A stretch of DNA of 36,105 bases, from positions 2,768 through 38,872 of the forward strand of contig JAQVLW010000016.1 of the NCBI GenBank assembly GCA_028703945.1, in the 5' to 3' direction. This document shows, piece after piece, positions 7,722 to 14,989 of the stretch. The translations under genes were made by a program, and so were the position numbers. Each line of letters begins with the position of its first letter. Position 1 is the first letter of the stretch. Source of the DNA: Aliarcobacter sp. GTDB lineage: Bacteria > Campylobacterota > Campylobacteria > Campylobacterales > Arcobacteraceae. Below the pieces are notes generated by a model. That model did not search any database. It saw nothing but the letters and a program-made list of their open reading frames with translations, and was not told where the DNA came from.

Positions 7722-8963
7722 TTAAAAATCCTCTAATTTTAAATTTGTTTCTTCTTTTGTTTTTATATTTTTAATATAAATAGTTCCATTTTTTAGTTCA
7801 TTTTCACCAATTAATGCAACAATATTTGCGCCTAGTTTTTCAGCAATACTAAAATGTTTACCGAAACTTCTTGGCGTGTATTCTACTAAAGTTTTTGTTG
7901 TTTTTCTCTTTTGATTTGCAACTTTTATCATTGTATTTAATGAATTTTCATCTAATGCTCCCATATATACCACATTTTGATTATATTGAGGCATTTTTAC
8001 AAGTTCTAATAATCTTTCGATTCCTATTGCAAATCCAATACCACTAGTTGGTTTTCCACCTAAAAACTCAACAAGTCTATCATATCTTCCACCACCTGCA
8101 ATTGCACTTTGAGCTCCAATTTCATTGCTTACAAATTCAAATGCAGTTTTATTATAATAATCTAAACCTCTAACTAGATTTGAATCAATTTCATATTTAA
8201 TATTATTAAAGTCTAATATTTTTTTTAGTTTTTCAAAATCTGTGTTACAAGAACTACATAAACTAGTAGTAATTTTAGGAGCATCTGTTAATAATAATTG
8301 GCATTTATCATTTTTACAATCTAAAACTCTAATTGGATTTGTTAAAATTCTTTTATTACAGTCTTCGCATAGATTTTCTTTGAAGTTTGTTAAATGCTTA
8401 ATTAGGTTTTCTTTATACGGAGGCATACAAATATTACAACCAAGAGAATTTAGTTTTAAGGTAAATCCAATTCCAAAAAATTCAAGTATTTCTTTTATCA
8501 TAATAATTATATTTGCATCTTCATAAACAGAATCTATTCCAAATACTTCACAACCAAATTGGTGAAATTCTCTAAGTCTTCCTTTTTGAGGTCTTTCATA
8601 TCTGAACATTGGACCATAATAATACCATTTATAGTTTCCACCAGCACGGTCTAATTTCTTCTCAACAAAGTATCTTACAACTCCGGCGGTTCCCTCAGGT
8701 CGTAAACAAACATCATTCTCACCTTTATCAATAAATTGATACATCTCTTTATTTACAATATCAGAACTCTCTCCCACTGATCTTTTAAATAAAGCTGTTT
8801 CTTCTAATAGGGGTGTTTCAATGTACGAAAATCCATAATTTTTAGCAATTTTTGATGCATTTTCTACAAAATAAGTAAATAAAGAACTCTCTTCATTTAC
8901 TATGTCTTTCATCCCTCTTAAACTTTGTATTGTCTTAACATTTTTAGTTTCATTATTCACCAT
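7722..8963 (-). CDS. hisS: Histidine-tRNA ligase
   Basis: This class II synthetase charges tRNA-His. All family signatures are visible in the 413 residues: RGMKDI near the N-terminus, RPEGTAGVVRYF, motif 2 as MFRYERPQKGRLREFHQFGCEVFG, the histidine-specific LVRGLDYYNKTAFEF, and motif 3 as SAIAGGGRYDRLVEFLGG...GIGFAIGIERL. A C-terminal anticodon-binding domain follows. The ATG at 8963 lies inside the end of tmk (11-base overlap). The pair tmk-hisS within this operon is conserved in Campylobacter as I remember it. Confidence 0.97.
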   Translation of the reverse strand: MVNNETKNVKTIQSLRGMKDIVNEESSLFTYFVENASKIAKNYGFSYIETPLLEETALFKRSVGESSDIVNKEMYQFIDKGENDVCLRPEGTAGVVRYFVEKKLDRAGGNYKWYYYGPMFRYERPQKGRLREFHQFGCEVFGIDSVYEDANIIIMIKEILEFFGIGFTLKLNSLGCNICMPPYKENLIKHLTNFKENLCEDCNKRILTNPIRVLDCKNDKCQLLLTDAPKITTSLCSSCNTDFEKLKKILDFNNIKYEIDSNLVRGLDYYNKTAFEFVSNEIGAQSAIAGGGRYDRLVEFLGGKPTSGIGFAIGIERLLELVKMPQYNQNVVYMGALDENSLNTMIKVANQKRKTTKTLVEYTPRSFGKHFSIAEKLGANIVALIGENELKNGTIYIKNIKTKEETNLKLEDF

Positions 8964-9522
8964 TTATAAAATCCTCAATTTTCTTTTCTATTTCTTCAAT
9001 TTTTAAACTTGCATCAATAATAATATGATTTATATTTAATCTTTTAATTGTTTCTTTCATTCTATTCTGAATATTTATTAGATAATCAATTCCTCTTAAT
9101 TCTATTGAATCATTTTCTTTTTGAGATAGTCTAAATTTTAATTCATGTGGAGTTAATTCGAGTAAAATTACGTGAGTTGGTAAAGTATTATTCGTAGCAA
9201 TTAGATTTAAATTAATTAGTTCATCAATACTTAAAGCAGAAGCATAAGCAATCCCTGAAATCATAGACCTATCAGAGATAATTGTATCGTTCTTATTCTT
9301 CTTTATAACTTCTTCAATATGTTCAGCTCTATCAGCCATAAAAAGAAACATTTCTGCTATTTTTGATTTAGCTTCACCATCAAGTGCCATATTTCTTAAT
9401 TTTATACCAAGTGGTGTTCCACCTGGTTCTTTTGTAAAAATTGCATAGGGTAATTTCTCTTTTAAAAGTTCTAATTGAGTTGATTTACCAGCTGTATCAA
9501 TTCCTTCAATTACTGCATACAT
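8953..9522 (-). CDS. tmk: dTMP kinase
   Basis: Thymidylate kinase phosphorylates dTMP to dTDP for DNA synthesis. The 189-residue product begins with the P-loop EGIDTAGKSTQ, followed by the DR motif in ISDRSMISGIAYA and by ELTPHE, typical of the family. Its start overlaps the end of coaD by 13 bases, and its end overlaps hisS by 11 bases, both indicating a single polycistronic message. Confidence 0.95.
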   Translation of the reverse strand: MYAVIEGIDTAGKSTQLELLKEKLPYAIFTKEPGGTPLGIKLRNMALDGEAKSKIAEMFLFMADRAEHIEEVIKKNKNDTIISDRSMISGIAYASALSIDELINLNLIATNNTLPTHVILLELTPHELKFRLSQKENDSIELRGIDYLINIQNRMKETIKRLNINHIIIDASLKIEEIEKKIEDFINGE

Positions 9523-9998
9523 TTTAAAACTTTTTCAGGAATTAAATGTTGGAATTTCCCATTAAATCTTATGATTTCTCGTACTATTGTAGAACTAACA
9601 AAAGCATTTTCTAAAGTTGGCATTAGATATAAAGTTTCAATTTTTTTATTTATTGAAGAGTTCGCATATCCCATTTGTAGTTCAAATTCAAAATCAGATA
9701 CGGCTCTAAGACCTCTAATAATTGTATTTATTTCTAAATCTATTGCTAAATCAACAAGTAATGTATCAAATCCTAAAACTGTAACACCTTCGATATCTTC
9801 AGTAGCAGCTTTTGCAAATAAAACCCTTTGTTCATGATCGAACATTGGCTTTTTTAATTCACTTTTTGCAACAGCAATTACAACTTCATCAAAAATATTA
9901 GCCGCTCGTTTTATGATGTCTAAATGACCATTTGTAATTGGATCAAAAGTCCCACTATAAATGGCCTTTCTATATGAATTAATATTAGTATTTGGCAT
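9510..9998 (-). CDS. coaD: Pantetheine-phosphate adenylyltransferase
   Basis: CoaD transfers AMP to 4'-phosphopantetheine, the penultimate step of coenzyme A synthesis. The nucleotidyltransferase signature AIYSGTFDPITNGHLDII (with the T/HxGH motif) opens the protein, and the later TIIRGLRAVSDFEFELQM is diagnostic for CoaD. The frame also offers an ATG at 10010, overlapping ubiX by 10 bases. The ATG at 9998 is preferred because GGGA sits 6 bases ahead of it, giving 162 residues, close to the usual ~160. Confidence 0.94.
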   Translation of the reverse strand: MPNTNINSYRKAIYSGTFDPITNGHLDIIKRAANIFDEVVIAVAKSELKKPMFDHEQRVLFAKAATEDIEGVTVLGFDTLLVDLAIDLEINTIIRGLRAVSDFEFELQMGYANSSINKKIETLYLMPTLENAFVSSTIVREIIRFNGKFQHLIPEKVLKCMQ

Positions 9999-10000
9999 AT

Positions 10001-10555
10001 TTATTCCCATCTTTTATATAAATTATTATCTATTTTTAGTAAATCTAACCATTTACCTATTAAAAAGTTTTCCATATCTTCTAAACTTTGCTGAGTACTA
10101 TAATACCCCAATATTGGAGGTGCAATTACAACTCCTAAGTTTGATAATTTAAGCATATTTTCTAAAGTAATACTATTTAAAGGCATTTCTCTAGGAGCTA
10201 AAATAATCTCTCTTTTTTCTTTTAACATCACAGTAAAAGCTCTTGTTATTAAAGAATCTGAAATTCCTACTGCACATTTAGCTAAAGTATTCATTGAGCA
10301 AGGAAGAATAATCATTTTATCGACTTTAAATGAACCAGATGCGATACTAGCACCTATATTTGAGTCTTTAAAAATAGTTACATTTGGATAATCATTGAAT
10401 ATTTCTTTTGTCAAGAGTTGATTTTCAAGTTTTAAAGCAGTTTTTGCACTTTTAGAAAATATAACAAAAACTTCAATCTCTTTTGGTAATTTTTTTACAA
10501 AATTAACACCAAGATTTGAGCCACTCGCACCTGAAATTGCAACAGTTATCTTCAA
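10001..10555 (-). CDS. ubiX: Flavin prenyltransferase UbiX
   Basis: UbiX attaches a dimethylallyl group to FMN to make the prenylated-FMN cofactor used by UbiD-type decarboxylases. The 184-residue protein opens with VAISGASGSNLGVNFVKKL, the family's FMN-binding start, and contains ILPCSMNTLAKCAVGISDSLITRA and REMPLNSITLENML, which are UbiX hallmarks. It starts at TTG (10555), with AAAGG 6 bases ahead. It is the first gene of the seven-gene minus-strand operon. Confidence 0.93.
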   Translation of the reverse strand: MKITVAISGASGSNLGVNFVKKLPKEIEVFVIFSKSAKTALKLENQLLTKEIFNDYPNVTIFKDSNIGASIASGSFKVDKMIILPCSMNTLAKCAVGISDSLITRAFTVMLKEKREIILAPREMPLNSITLENMLKLSNLGVVIAPPILGYYSTQQSLEDMENFLIGKWLDLLKIDNNLYKRWE

Positions 10556-10572
10556 GAAAAACCTTTAGTTTT

Positions 10573-10578
10573 AGTATA
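10573..10578 (-). promoter_or_regulatory. Candidate -10 box for the ubiX operon
   Basis: TATACT on the minus strand lies about 18 bases before the ubiX TTG, with AAAGG between, implying a very short leader. No -35 box is evident. It is the best candidate for driving ubiX through the tauE-like gene. Confidence 0.35.
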
Positions 10579-10702
10579 TGTAAAATGATAATAGCAAAAA
10601 AAGACTTTTAATTCAATTACCTTGAAAATAGGGCTTTTTATTAGGATTTATAAGTTTGGATTAATCTTTAAACTGATAACATATTGTATAAATATTATAT
10701 AT

Positions 10703-10730
10703 ATTAAATTAAACATTATGTTAATTTAAT
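10703..10730. promoter_or_regulatory. Perfect 28-bp palindrome, candidate operator of the resolvase-like gene
   Basis: ATTAAATTAA (10703-10712) and TTAATTTAAT (10721-10730) are exact reverse complements around an 8-base spacer. It lies just upstream of a TATACT box at 10741-10746, so it would cover the -35 region of the gene starting at 10768. Its length and symmetry suit a dimeric DNA-binding protein. It is wholly A/T in the arms, so chance cannot be excluded. Confidence 0.5.
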
Positions 10731-10740
10731 TACTATTTAA

Positions 10741-10746
10741 TATACT
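10741..10746 (+). promoter_or_regulatory. Candidate -10 box of the resolvase-like gene
   Basis: TATACT is 21 bases before the ATG at 10768, with AAAGGA (10756-10761) between as ribosome binding site. The predicted transcript start is near 10753. Confidence 0.4.
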
Positions 10747-10767
10747 TAATGTAAAAGGATTTTAAAT

Positions 10768-11403
10768 ATGTCAAAAATTTTTACTTATATTAGAAACAAT
10801 GAAAATAATCAGAAATATACACTTGAACAAAGAGCTTCTGTTGAGAATTATTTATTCAAAAATAATATTACAGATTTTAAAAATATTGAAATAAATATAA
10901 GCACTCCAATTGAAGAAAGAAATATTTTAGAACTTCTAAAAAATTGTGAAATGAATTCAACTATTATTGTTTCAAATTTAAATGTTTTTGGAAGAACAAT
11001 AGAGACTATTTTAGAAATAGTAAGATTTTTATTAACAAATAAAATTAGAATTATTATAGTTGAACAGAATTTGGATTTAATAGATGATCAAGATATGTTA
11101 ACTCAAATGATTTTAGGTATTGTTTCTATGACTATTGGTTTAGAAAAAGAGTTAATGAGTTTAAGAACAAAAGAGGCACTAAGCGCAAAAAAATTAAATG
11201 GTATCTCTTTAGGAAAACCAAAAGGTACTATTCAAAAATCTAAGTTTGATTTACAAAGAGGAAAGATTGAAGAACTTTTGGCTGTTGGTTTAAGCGTACG
11301 AAAAATATCAAAACTTTTAGGATATAACAATCATATTGGACTTAATAATTATGTGAAAAAAAGAAATATAAAAATAAATATAAAGAGTAGCCAGACTATT
11401 TGA
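10768..11403 (+). CDS. Serine-recombinase (resolvase/invertase) homologue lacking the catalytic serine
   Basis: The 211 residues follow a small serine recombinase in outline. An N-terminal resolvase domain (1-~140) is followed by the linker SLGKPKG and a C-terminal helix-turn-helix (about 163-198, with LSVRKISKLLGY). Aligned by eye to gamma-delta resolvase, Arg8, Arg45, Arg71 and Arg125 appear retained as Arg9, Arg51, Arg76 and Arg133. The nucleophile Ser10 is Asn11, Asp67-Arg68 are Asn72-Val73 and Arg119 is Lys. It should therefore bind DNA but not cut it. No flanking repeats or cargo suggest a mobile element; it sits 56 bases ahead of rplI-hslVU in the same direction. A transcription-factor role is inferred. 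Confidence 0.8.
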   Translation: MSKIFTYIRNNENNQKYTLEQRASVENYLFKNNITDFKNIEINISTPIEERNILELLKNCEMNSTIIVSNLNVFGRTIETILEIVRFLLTNKIRIIIVEQNLDLIDDQDMLTQMILGIVSMTIGLEKELMSLRTKEALSAKKLNGISLGKPKGTIQKSKFDLQRGKIEELLAVGLSVRKISKLLGYNNHIGLNNYVKKRNIKINIKSSQTI

Positions 11404-11415
11404 TAAACAAATCTT

Positions 11416-11421
11416 TATAAT
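11416..11421 (+). promoter_or_regulatory. Candidate -10 box for rplI-hslV-hslU
   Basis: A perfect TATAAT stands between the resolvase-like gene and rplI, in a T/A-rich setting without a clear -35 box. It predicts a leader of roughly 45-50 bases. I see no CIRCE element or other heat-shock operator near it. Confidence 0.45.
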
Positions 11422-11474
11422 GGTTTAAAAAAAAAATAGTAAAATAAAATTAATTAAAATTGAATGGAGTTATT

Positions 11475-11921
11475 GTGAAAGTATTATTAATCAAAGATGT
11501 AAAAACTTTAGGGAAATCTGGAGAATTAAAAGAAGTGGCTGATGGATATGGGAAAAACTTTTTAATTGGAAAAGGTTTAGCATTACATGCAACTACTGAA
11601 GTATTAAATAGATACAAAGCTGAACAAAAAAGAGCTGCTGAAAATGAAGCAAAAGAAATAGCAGCTGCAAAAGAATTGGCAGAAAAATTAAATGCAACTA
11701 AACTTACAATAAAACATAAAGTTGGTGCAAATGGACAATTAATTGGTTCTGTTACAAATAAGGAAGTATCAGAAACATTAGAAGATCAATTTTCTATCAT
11801 GATTGATAAAAAAAATATATCATTAGATAAAAAAATAAAATCTGTTGGAATTTACGAGTTAGATTGCAAATTAGGACATTCAATTCATGCAACTTTAAAA
11901 GTTGATATAATCGGAGAATAA
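11475..11921 (+). CDS. rplI: 50S ribosomal protein L9
   Basis: L9 binds 23S rRNA and helps maintain reading frame. The start is placed at the GTG at 11475 because it yields the canonical [17 protein letters not shown]-terminus, with GGAG 6 bases upstream; the longer frame from TTG 11460 adds five residues not found in L9. The 148 residues show the N-terminal rRNA-binding domain with the G-K-x-G...[13 protein letters not shown] signature, a long Ala/Lys/Glu connecting helix (about 45-75) and the C-terminal domain with [12 protein letters not shown]. It is followed 4 bases later by hslV, an order conserved in Campylobacter as I recall. Confidence 0.96.
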   Translation: MKVLLIKDVKTLGKSGELKEVADGYGKNFLIGKGLALHATTEVLNRYKAEQKRAAENEAKEIAAAKELAEKLNATKLTIKHKVGANGQLIGSVTNKEVSETLEDQFSIMIDKKNISLDKKIKSVGIYELDCKLGHSIHATLKVDIIGE

Positions 11922-11925
11922 TTAA

Positions 11926-12462
11926 ATGTTTGATGCTACAACCATACTTGCATACAGAGGTGCTAATAAAGCAGTAATTGGAGGTGACGGTCAAGTTACT
12001 TTTGGAAATACTATTTTAAAAGGAAATGCAACAAAAATAAGAACACTTTATAAAGACCAAATACTTGCTGGATTTGCAGGAAGTACAGCTGATGCTTTCA
12101 ACCTTTTTGATATGTTTGAAGAACATTTAAATGCTTGCAAAGGTGATTTACTAAAATCAGTAATTGCCTTTTCTAAAGAGTGGAGAAAAGATAAAGTTTT
12201 ACGTAGATTAGAAGCTATGATGATAGTTTTAAATAAAGAAAAAATTTTTATATTAAGTGGAACAGGAGATGTTGTTGAACCTGAAGATGGTGCGATTGCA
12301 TCTATTGGAAGTGGTGGAAATTTTGCTATTTCAGCTGCACGAGCATTAGCAAAACACTCAAATCTTGATGAAGAAGAATTAGTTAGAGAATCTCTTATGA
12401 TTGCAGGTGAACTTTGCATTTATACAAATCAAAATATTAAAATATTAAAAATAGAGGATTAA
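11926..12462 (+). CDS. hslV: ATP-dependent protease subunit HslV
   Basis: HslV is the threonine protease that forms a double ring capped by HslU. The 178 residues include [42 protein letters not shown] and [13 protein letters not shown] and [14 protein letters not shown] segments, all standard. In most bacteria the nucleophile is the residue straight after Met; here the protein starts MFDATTIL, so Thr5 aligns with the nucleophile and four residues would have to be removed. H. pylori HslV starts similarly (MFEATTIL) from memory, so this is probably a lineage trait. The 178-residue length is normal, and hslU follows 6 bases later. Confidence 0.96.
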   Translation: MFDATTILAYRGANKAVIGGDGQVTFGNTILKGNATKIRTLYKDQILAGFAGSTADAFNLFDMFEEHLNACKGDLLKSVIAFSKEWRKDKVLRRLEAMMIVLNKEKIFILSGTGDVVEPEDGAIASIGSGGNFAISAARALAKHSNLDEEELVRESLMIAGELCIYTNQNIKILKIED

Positions 12463-12468
12463 CCAACT

Positions 12469-13797
12469 ATGGATATGACACCAAAACAGATAGTTGCATA
12501 TTTAGATGATTATATTATTGGGCAAAATAATGCAAAAAAAACTATTGCACTAGCTCTTAGAAATAGATATAGAAGAATGAAAGTTGAACCAAAACTTCAA
12601 GAAGAAATAATGCCTAAAAATATTTTAATGATAGGAAATACAGGTGTAGGTAAAACTGAAATTGCTAGAAGAATGGCGAAGATGATGGGATTACCTTTTG
12701 TAAAAGTTGAAGCAAGTAAATATACAGAAGTAGGATTTGTAGGTCGAGATGTTGAATCTATGATTAGAGATTTAGTTTATGAGGGAATAACTTTAGTTAC
12801 TCGTGAATTTGAAGAAAAAATTAAAGATAAAATTGATGATGAAGTAAATAAAAAAATTATTGAAAAATTAGTACCTCCTCTTCCTGAAACAGCTAGTGAA
12901 AGTGCAAAAGAGTCTTTTATTAAAACTTATAACACAATGGAGAAAAAACTTCTGAACGGTTCTTTGGATGATAAAAAAATTGAGATAGAAATTCCCAAAA
13001 AAGCACATATAGAAATTATTGATTCTTCAATGCCTTTTGATATGAGTTCTATGCAAGAGAGTCTTAATAAAATGTTAGGTGGACTTAATAAAGAGACAAT
13101 CAAAAAAGAAGTATTCATCAAAGATGCAAAAGTTTTATTAAGAGGAATAGCAAGTGAAGGATTACTTGATTCTGAAGCTATTAAAATTGAAGCACTTAAA
13201 AGATGTGAAAATGGTGGAATTATATTTTTAGATGAAATAGACAAAATTGCATCAGGAAAAAAAAATCAAGGGCAGGATCCATCAAAAGAGGGCGTTCAAA
13301 GAGATTTACTTCCAATAGTTGAGGGAAGTAGTGTTCAAACAAAATTTGGACAAATAAAAACAGACCATATTTTATTTATTGCAGCTGGTGCTTTTCATGT
13401 TTCAAAACCCAGTGATTTAATACCTGAACTTCAAGGAAGATTTCCCTTAAGAGTTGAATTAGAATCACTTGATGAAGAGGCTTTATATAAAATTTTAACA
13501 AATACAAAAAATTCACTTTTACGACAATACAAAGCACTTTTAGAAGTTGAGGGTGTAGAGTTGGAGTTTGATGACGAGGCTATACGAGCATTTGCAAAAT
13601 ATGCAGTTACAGCAAATGAAAAAACAGAAGATATAGGTGCAAGAAGACTGCATACAGTTATTGAAAAAGTAATTGAAGATATATCTTTTGATGCTGATGA
13701 GAAAAAAGGTGAAAAAGTAATTGTAACAAAAGAATTAGTTGCTAGTAAGTTAGATGATATTGTTGATAATGTTGATACAGCAAGATATATTTTATAA
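12469..13797 (+). CDS. hslU: ATP-dependent protease ATPase subunit HslU
   Basis: HslU is the AAA+ unfoldase that feeds proteins to HslV. The 442 residues show TPKQIVAYLDDYIIGQNNAKK, Walker A as GNTGVGKT (56-63; Asn replaces the more usual Pro), the pore loop in KYTEVGFVGRDVESMIRDL, a lysine/glutamate-rich I-domain (about 110-235), Walker B GGIIFLDEIDKIA, the sensor region GRFPLRVEL and the HslV-docking C-terminus ending RYIL. The order hslV-hslU is conserved. In Campylobacter an era gene follows in my memory; here it does not. Confidence 0.97.
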   Translation: MDMTPKQIVAYLDDYIIGQNNAKKTIALALRNRYRRMKVEPKLQEEIMPKNILMIGNTGVGKTEIARRMAKMMGLPFVKVEASKYTEVGFVGRDVESMIRDLVYEGITLVTREFEEKIKDKIDDEVNKKIIEKLVPPLPETASESAKESFIKTYNTMEKKLLNGSLDDKKIEIEIPKKAHIEIIDSSMPFDMSSMQESLNKMLGGLNKETIKKEVFIKDAKVLLRGIASEGLLDSEAIKIEALKRCENGGIIFLDEIDKIASGKKNQGQDPSKEGVQRDLLPIVEGSSVQTKFGQIKTDHILFIAAGAFHVSKPSDLIPELQGRFPLRVELESLDEEALYKILTNTKNSLLRQYKALLEVEGVELEFDDEAIRAFAKYAVTANEKTEDIGARRLHTVIEKVIEDISFDADEKKGEKVIVTKELVASKLDDIVDNVDTARYIL

Positions 13798-13821
13798 GTT
13801 ATATAAATTAATAACTTTTTA
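13796..13821 (+). terminator. Candidate terminator after hslU
   Basis: AAGTTAT (13796-13802) and ATAACTT (13811-13817) pair perfectly around an 8-base loop, followed by a T run to 13820. The stop codon of hslU overlaps the left arm. The stem is all but one A/T per side, so it may be weak. Confidence 0.45.
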
Positions 13822-13859
13822 GCTAGAATGATTTTTATTAAAAAACACGGAGTAATACT

Positions 13860-14168
13860 ATGAATATTGTAACATTTTGTCAAATAGATGAGTCTTTATT
13901 TAATCCAGAATTTAATGTTGAGTATTTTCATTCAACAGGAACAGCGACAGATGCTGATATTGTAATTATAGATATTGATTCTATTTTTGAGTTTGAAGAA
14001 AATAAAACAAAAGTTTGTAAAGATAAGTTTGTTTCAATAGCTATTATTGATGATGAGAGTGATTATGAAGCTTTTAAAAATTTTGGAATAGATGCTTGGA
14101 TAAAACATTCAGATATCTCACAAGTAAATAACATAATAAATTTAGTAAACAAAAGGCTTTTATCATAA
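13860..14168 (+). CDS. Small protein with pseudo-receiver-like fold, function unknown
   Basis: A 102-residue protein with GGAG ahead of its ATG. The alternating strand/helix pattern, ADIVIIDIDS strand, FVSIAIIDD strand, FKNFGIDAWIKHSDI and a last helix VNNIINLVNKRL, resembles a shortened CheY-type receiver domain. The WIKHS lysine is placed like the conserved Lys in receiver V-x-K-P motifs. It lacks the usual N-terminal acidic pair and is about 20 residues short, so phosphorylation is doubtful. No output domain is present. Its stop codon overlaps the apparent ATA start of tatD, so the two are translationally coupled. The receiver comparison is by eye only. Confidence 0.65.
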   Translation: MNIVTFCQIDESLFNPEFNVEYFHSTGTATDADIVIIDIDSIFEFEENKTKVCKDKFVSIAIIDDESDYEAFKNFGIDAWIKHSDISQVNNIINLVNKRLLS

Positions 14169-14953
14169 TTATTGATACACATTGTCACTTAGACAACAAA
14201 CAATATTACGAAGATATTGATAAAGTAATTCAAAATGCTTTAAATCATAATGTAAAAGGTTTTTTGATTCCTGGTGCTGATTTTGATGATTTACCACAAG
14301 CTGTAAAATTAGCTGAAAAATATAGTGAAGTTTATTTTGCAGTTGGAATTCATCCTTATGATATAGATAAATTTGATGAAGCAACTATGGAAAAATATGT
14401 AAATCATCCAAAATGCATTGCCATTGGTGAATGTGGTTTAGATTATTTTAGACTCCCCGAAGATGAAGTTGAAAAGCAAGAGAATATAAAAAAACAAAAA
14501 GAGGTTTTTATAGCTCAAATAAACTTTGCAAAAAAAGTGAAAAAACCTTTGATTGTTCATATTCGAGAAGCTTCAAATGATTCACGACAGATTTTAATTG
14601 ATTGTAATGCCAAAGAAGTCGGTGGAGTTTTACACTGTTTTAATGCAAGTGAACATTTACTACCACTAGTCGAATATAATTTTTATTTTGGAATAGGTGG
14701 AGTTCTTACTTTTAAAAATGCTAAGAAATTAGTAGAAATCCTTCCACAAATTCCAAAAGATAAATTATTAATTGAAACAGATGCTCCATATCTTACTCCA
14801 CATCCTCATAGAGGTGAAAGAAATGAACCTTATTATACGGTTTTTGTAGCCCAAAAAATGGCAGAACTTCTTAATATTACAGAAGAAGAAATGCAAGAAT
14901 TAACAACAAATAATGCTAAAAAATTGTTTAAAGAGTTTTCTAGTCTTTCTTAG
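14165..14953 (+). CDS. tatD: TatD family metal-dependent hydrolase, probable ATA start
   Basis: TatD proteins are TIM-barrel metal hydrolases with 3'-5' exonuclease activity. The metal-binding N-terminus IIDTHCHLD is encoded from 14168, upstream of any ATG, GTG or TTG in this frame. Other motifs are VGIHPYD, GECGLDYFRLP, KPLIVHIREAS, GVLHCFNAS and LIETDAPYLTPHPHRG. Placing the start at ATA (14165) gives 262 residues and MIIDTHCHLD, the same layout as H. pylori TatD in memory. It has AAAAGG 8 bases upstream and an ATAA overlap with the previous stop. ATT at 14168 is the alternative. It heads the cell-envelope operon. Confidence 0.9.
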   Translation: MIIDTHCHLDNKQYYEDIDKVIQNALNHNVKGFLIPGADFDDLPQAVKLAEKYSEVYFAVGIHPYDIDKFDEATMEKYVNHPKCIAIGECGLDYFRLPEDEVEKQENIKKQKEVFIAQINFAKKVKKPLIVHIREASNDSRQILIDCNAKEVGGVLHCFNASEHLLPLVEYNFYFGIGGVLTFKNAKKLVEILPQIPKDKLLIETDAPYLTPHPHRGERNEPYYTVFVAQKMAELLNITEEEMQELTTNNAKKLFKEFSSLS

Positions 14954-14954
14954 A

Positions 14955-14960
14955 TATAAT
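14955..14960 (+). promoter_or_regulatory. Candidate internal -10 box before the MltD-like gene
   Basis: A perfect TATAAT lies directly after the tatD stop codon and 30 bases before the TTG start of the lytic transglycosylase gene. It could start an internal transcript for the cell-envelope genes. Confidence 0.4.
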
Positions 14961-14989
14961 CTAGGATATATCAAGAAGATGGAGATTGT

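Noticed and set aside
10768..11403. Active invertase or resolvase controlling a DNA switch
   Set aside because: The catalytic serine is absent, and no long inverted repeats flank a promoter segment nearby.
13798..13859. An era GTPase remnant after hslU, expected from Campylobacter synteny
   Set aside because: Only 62 bases lie between hslU and the next gene, and nothing in them resembles era.
13431..13883. 150-codon Ser/Ile-rich frame antisense to the end of hslU
   Set aside because: Its composition is what the complement of an A/G-rich coding strand gives; hslU is certain here.
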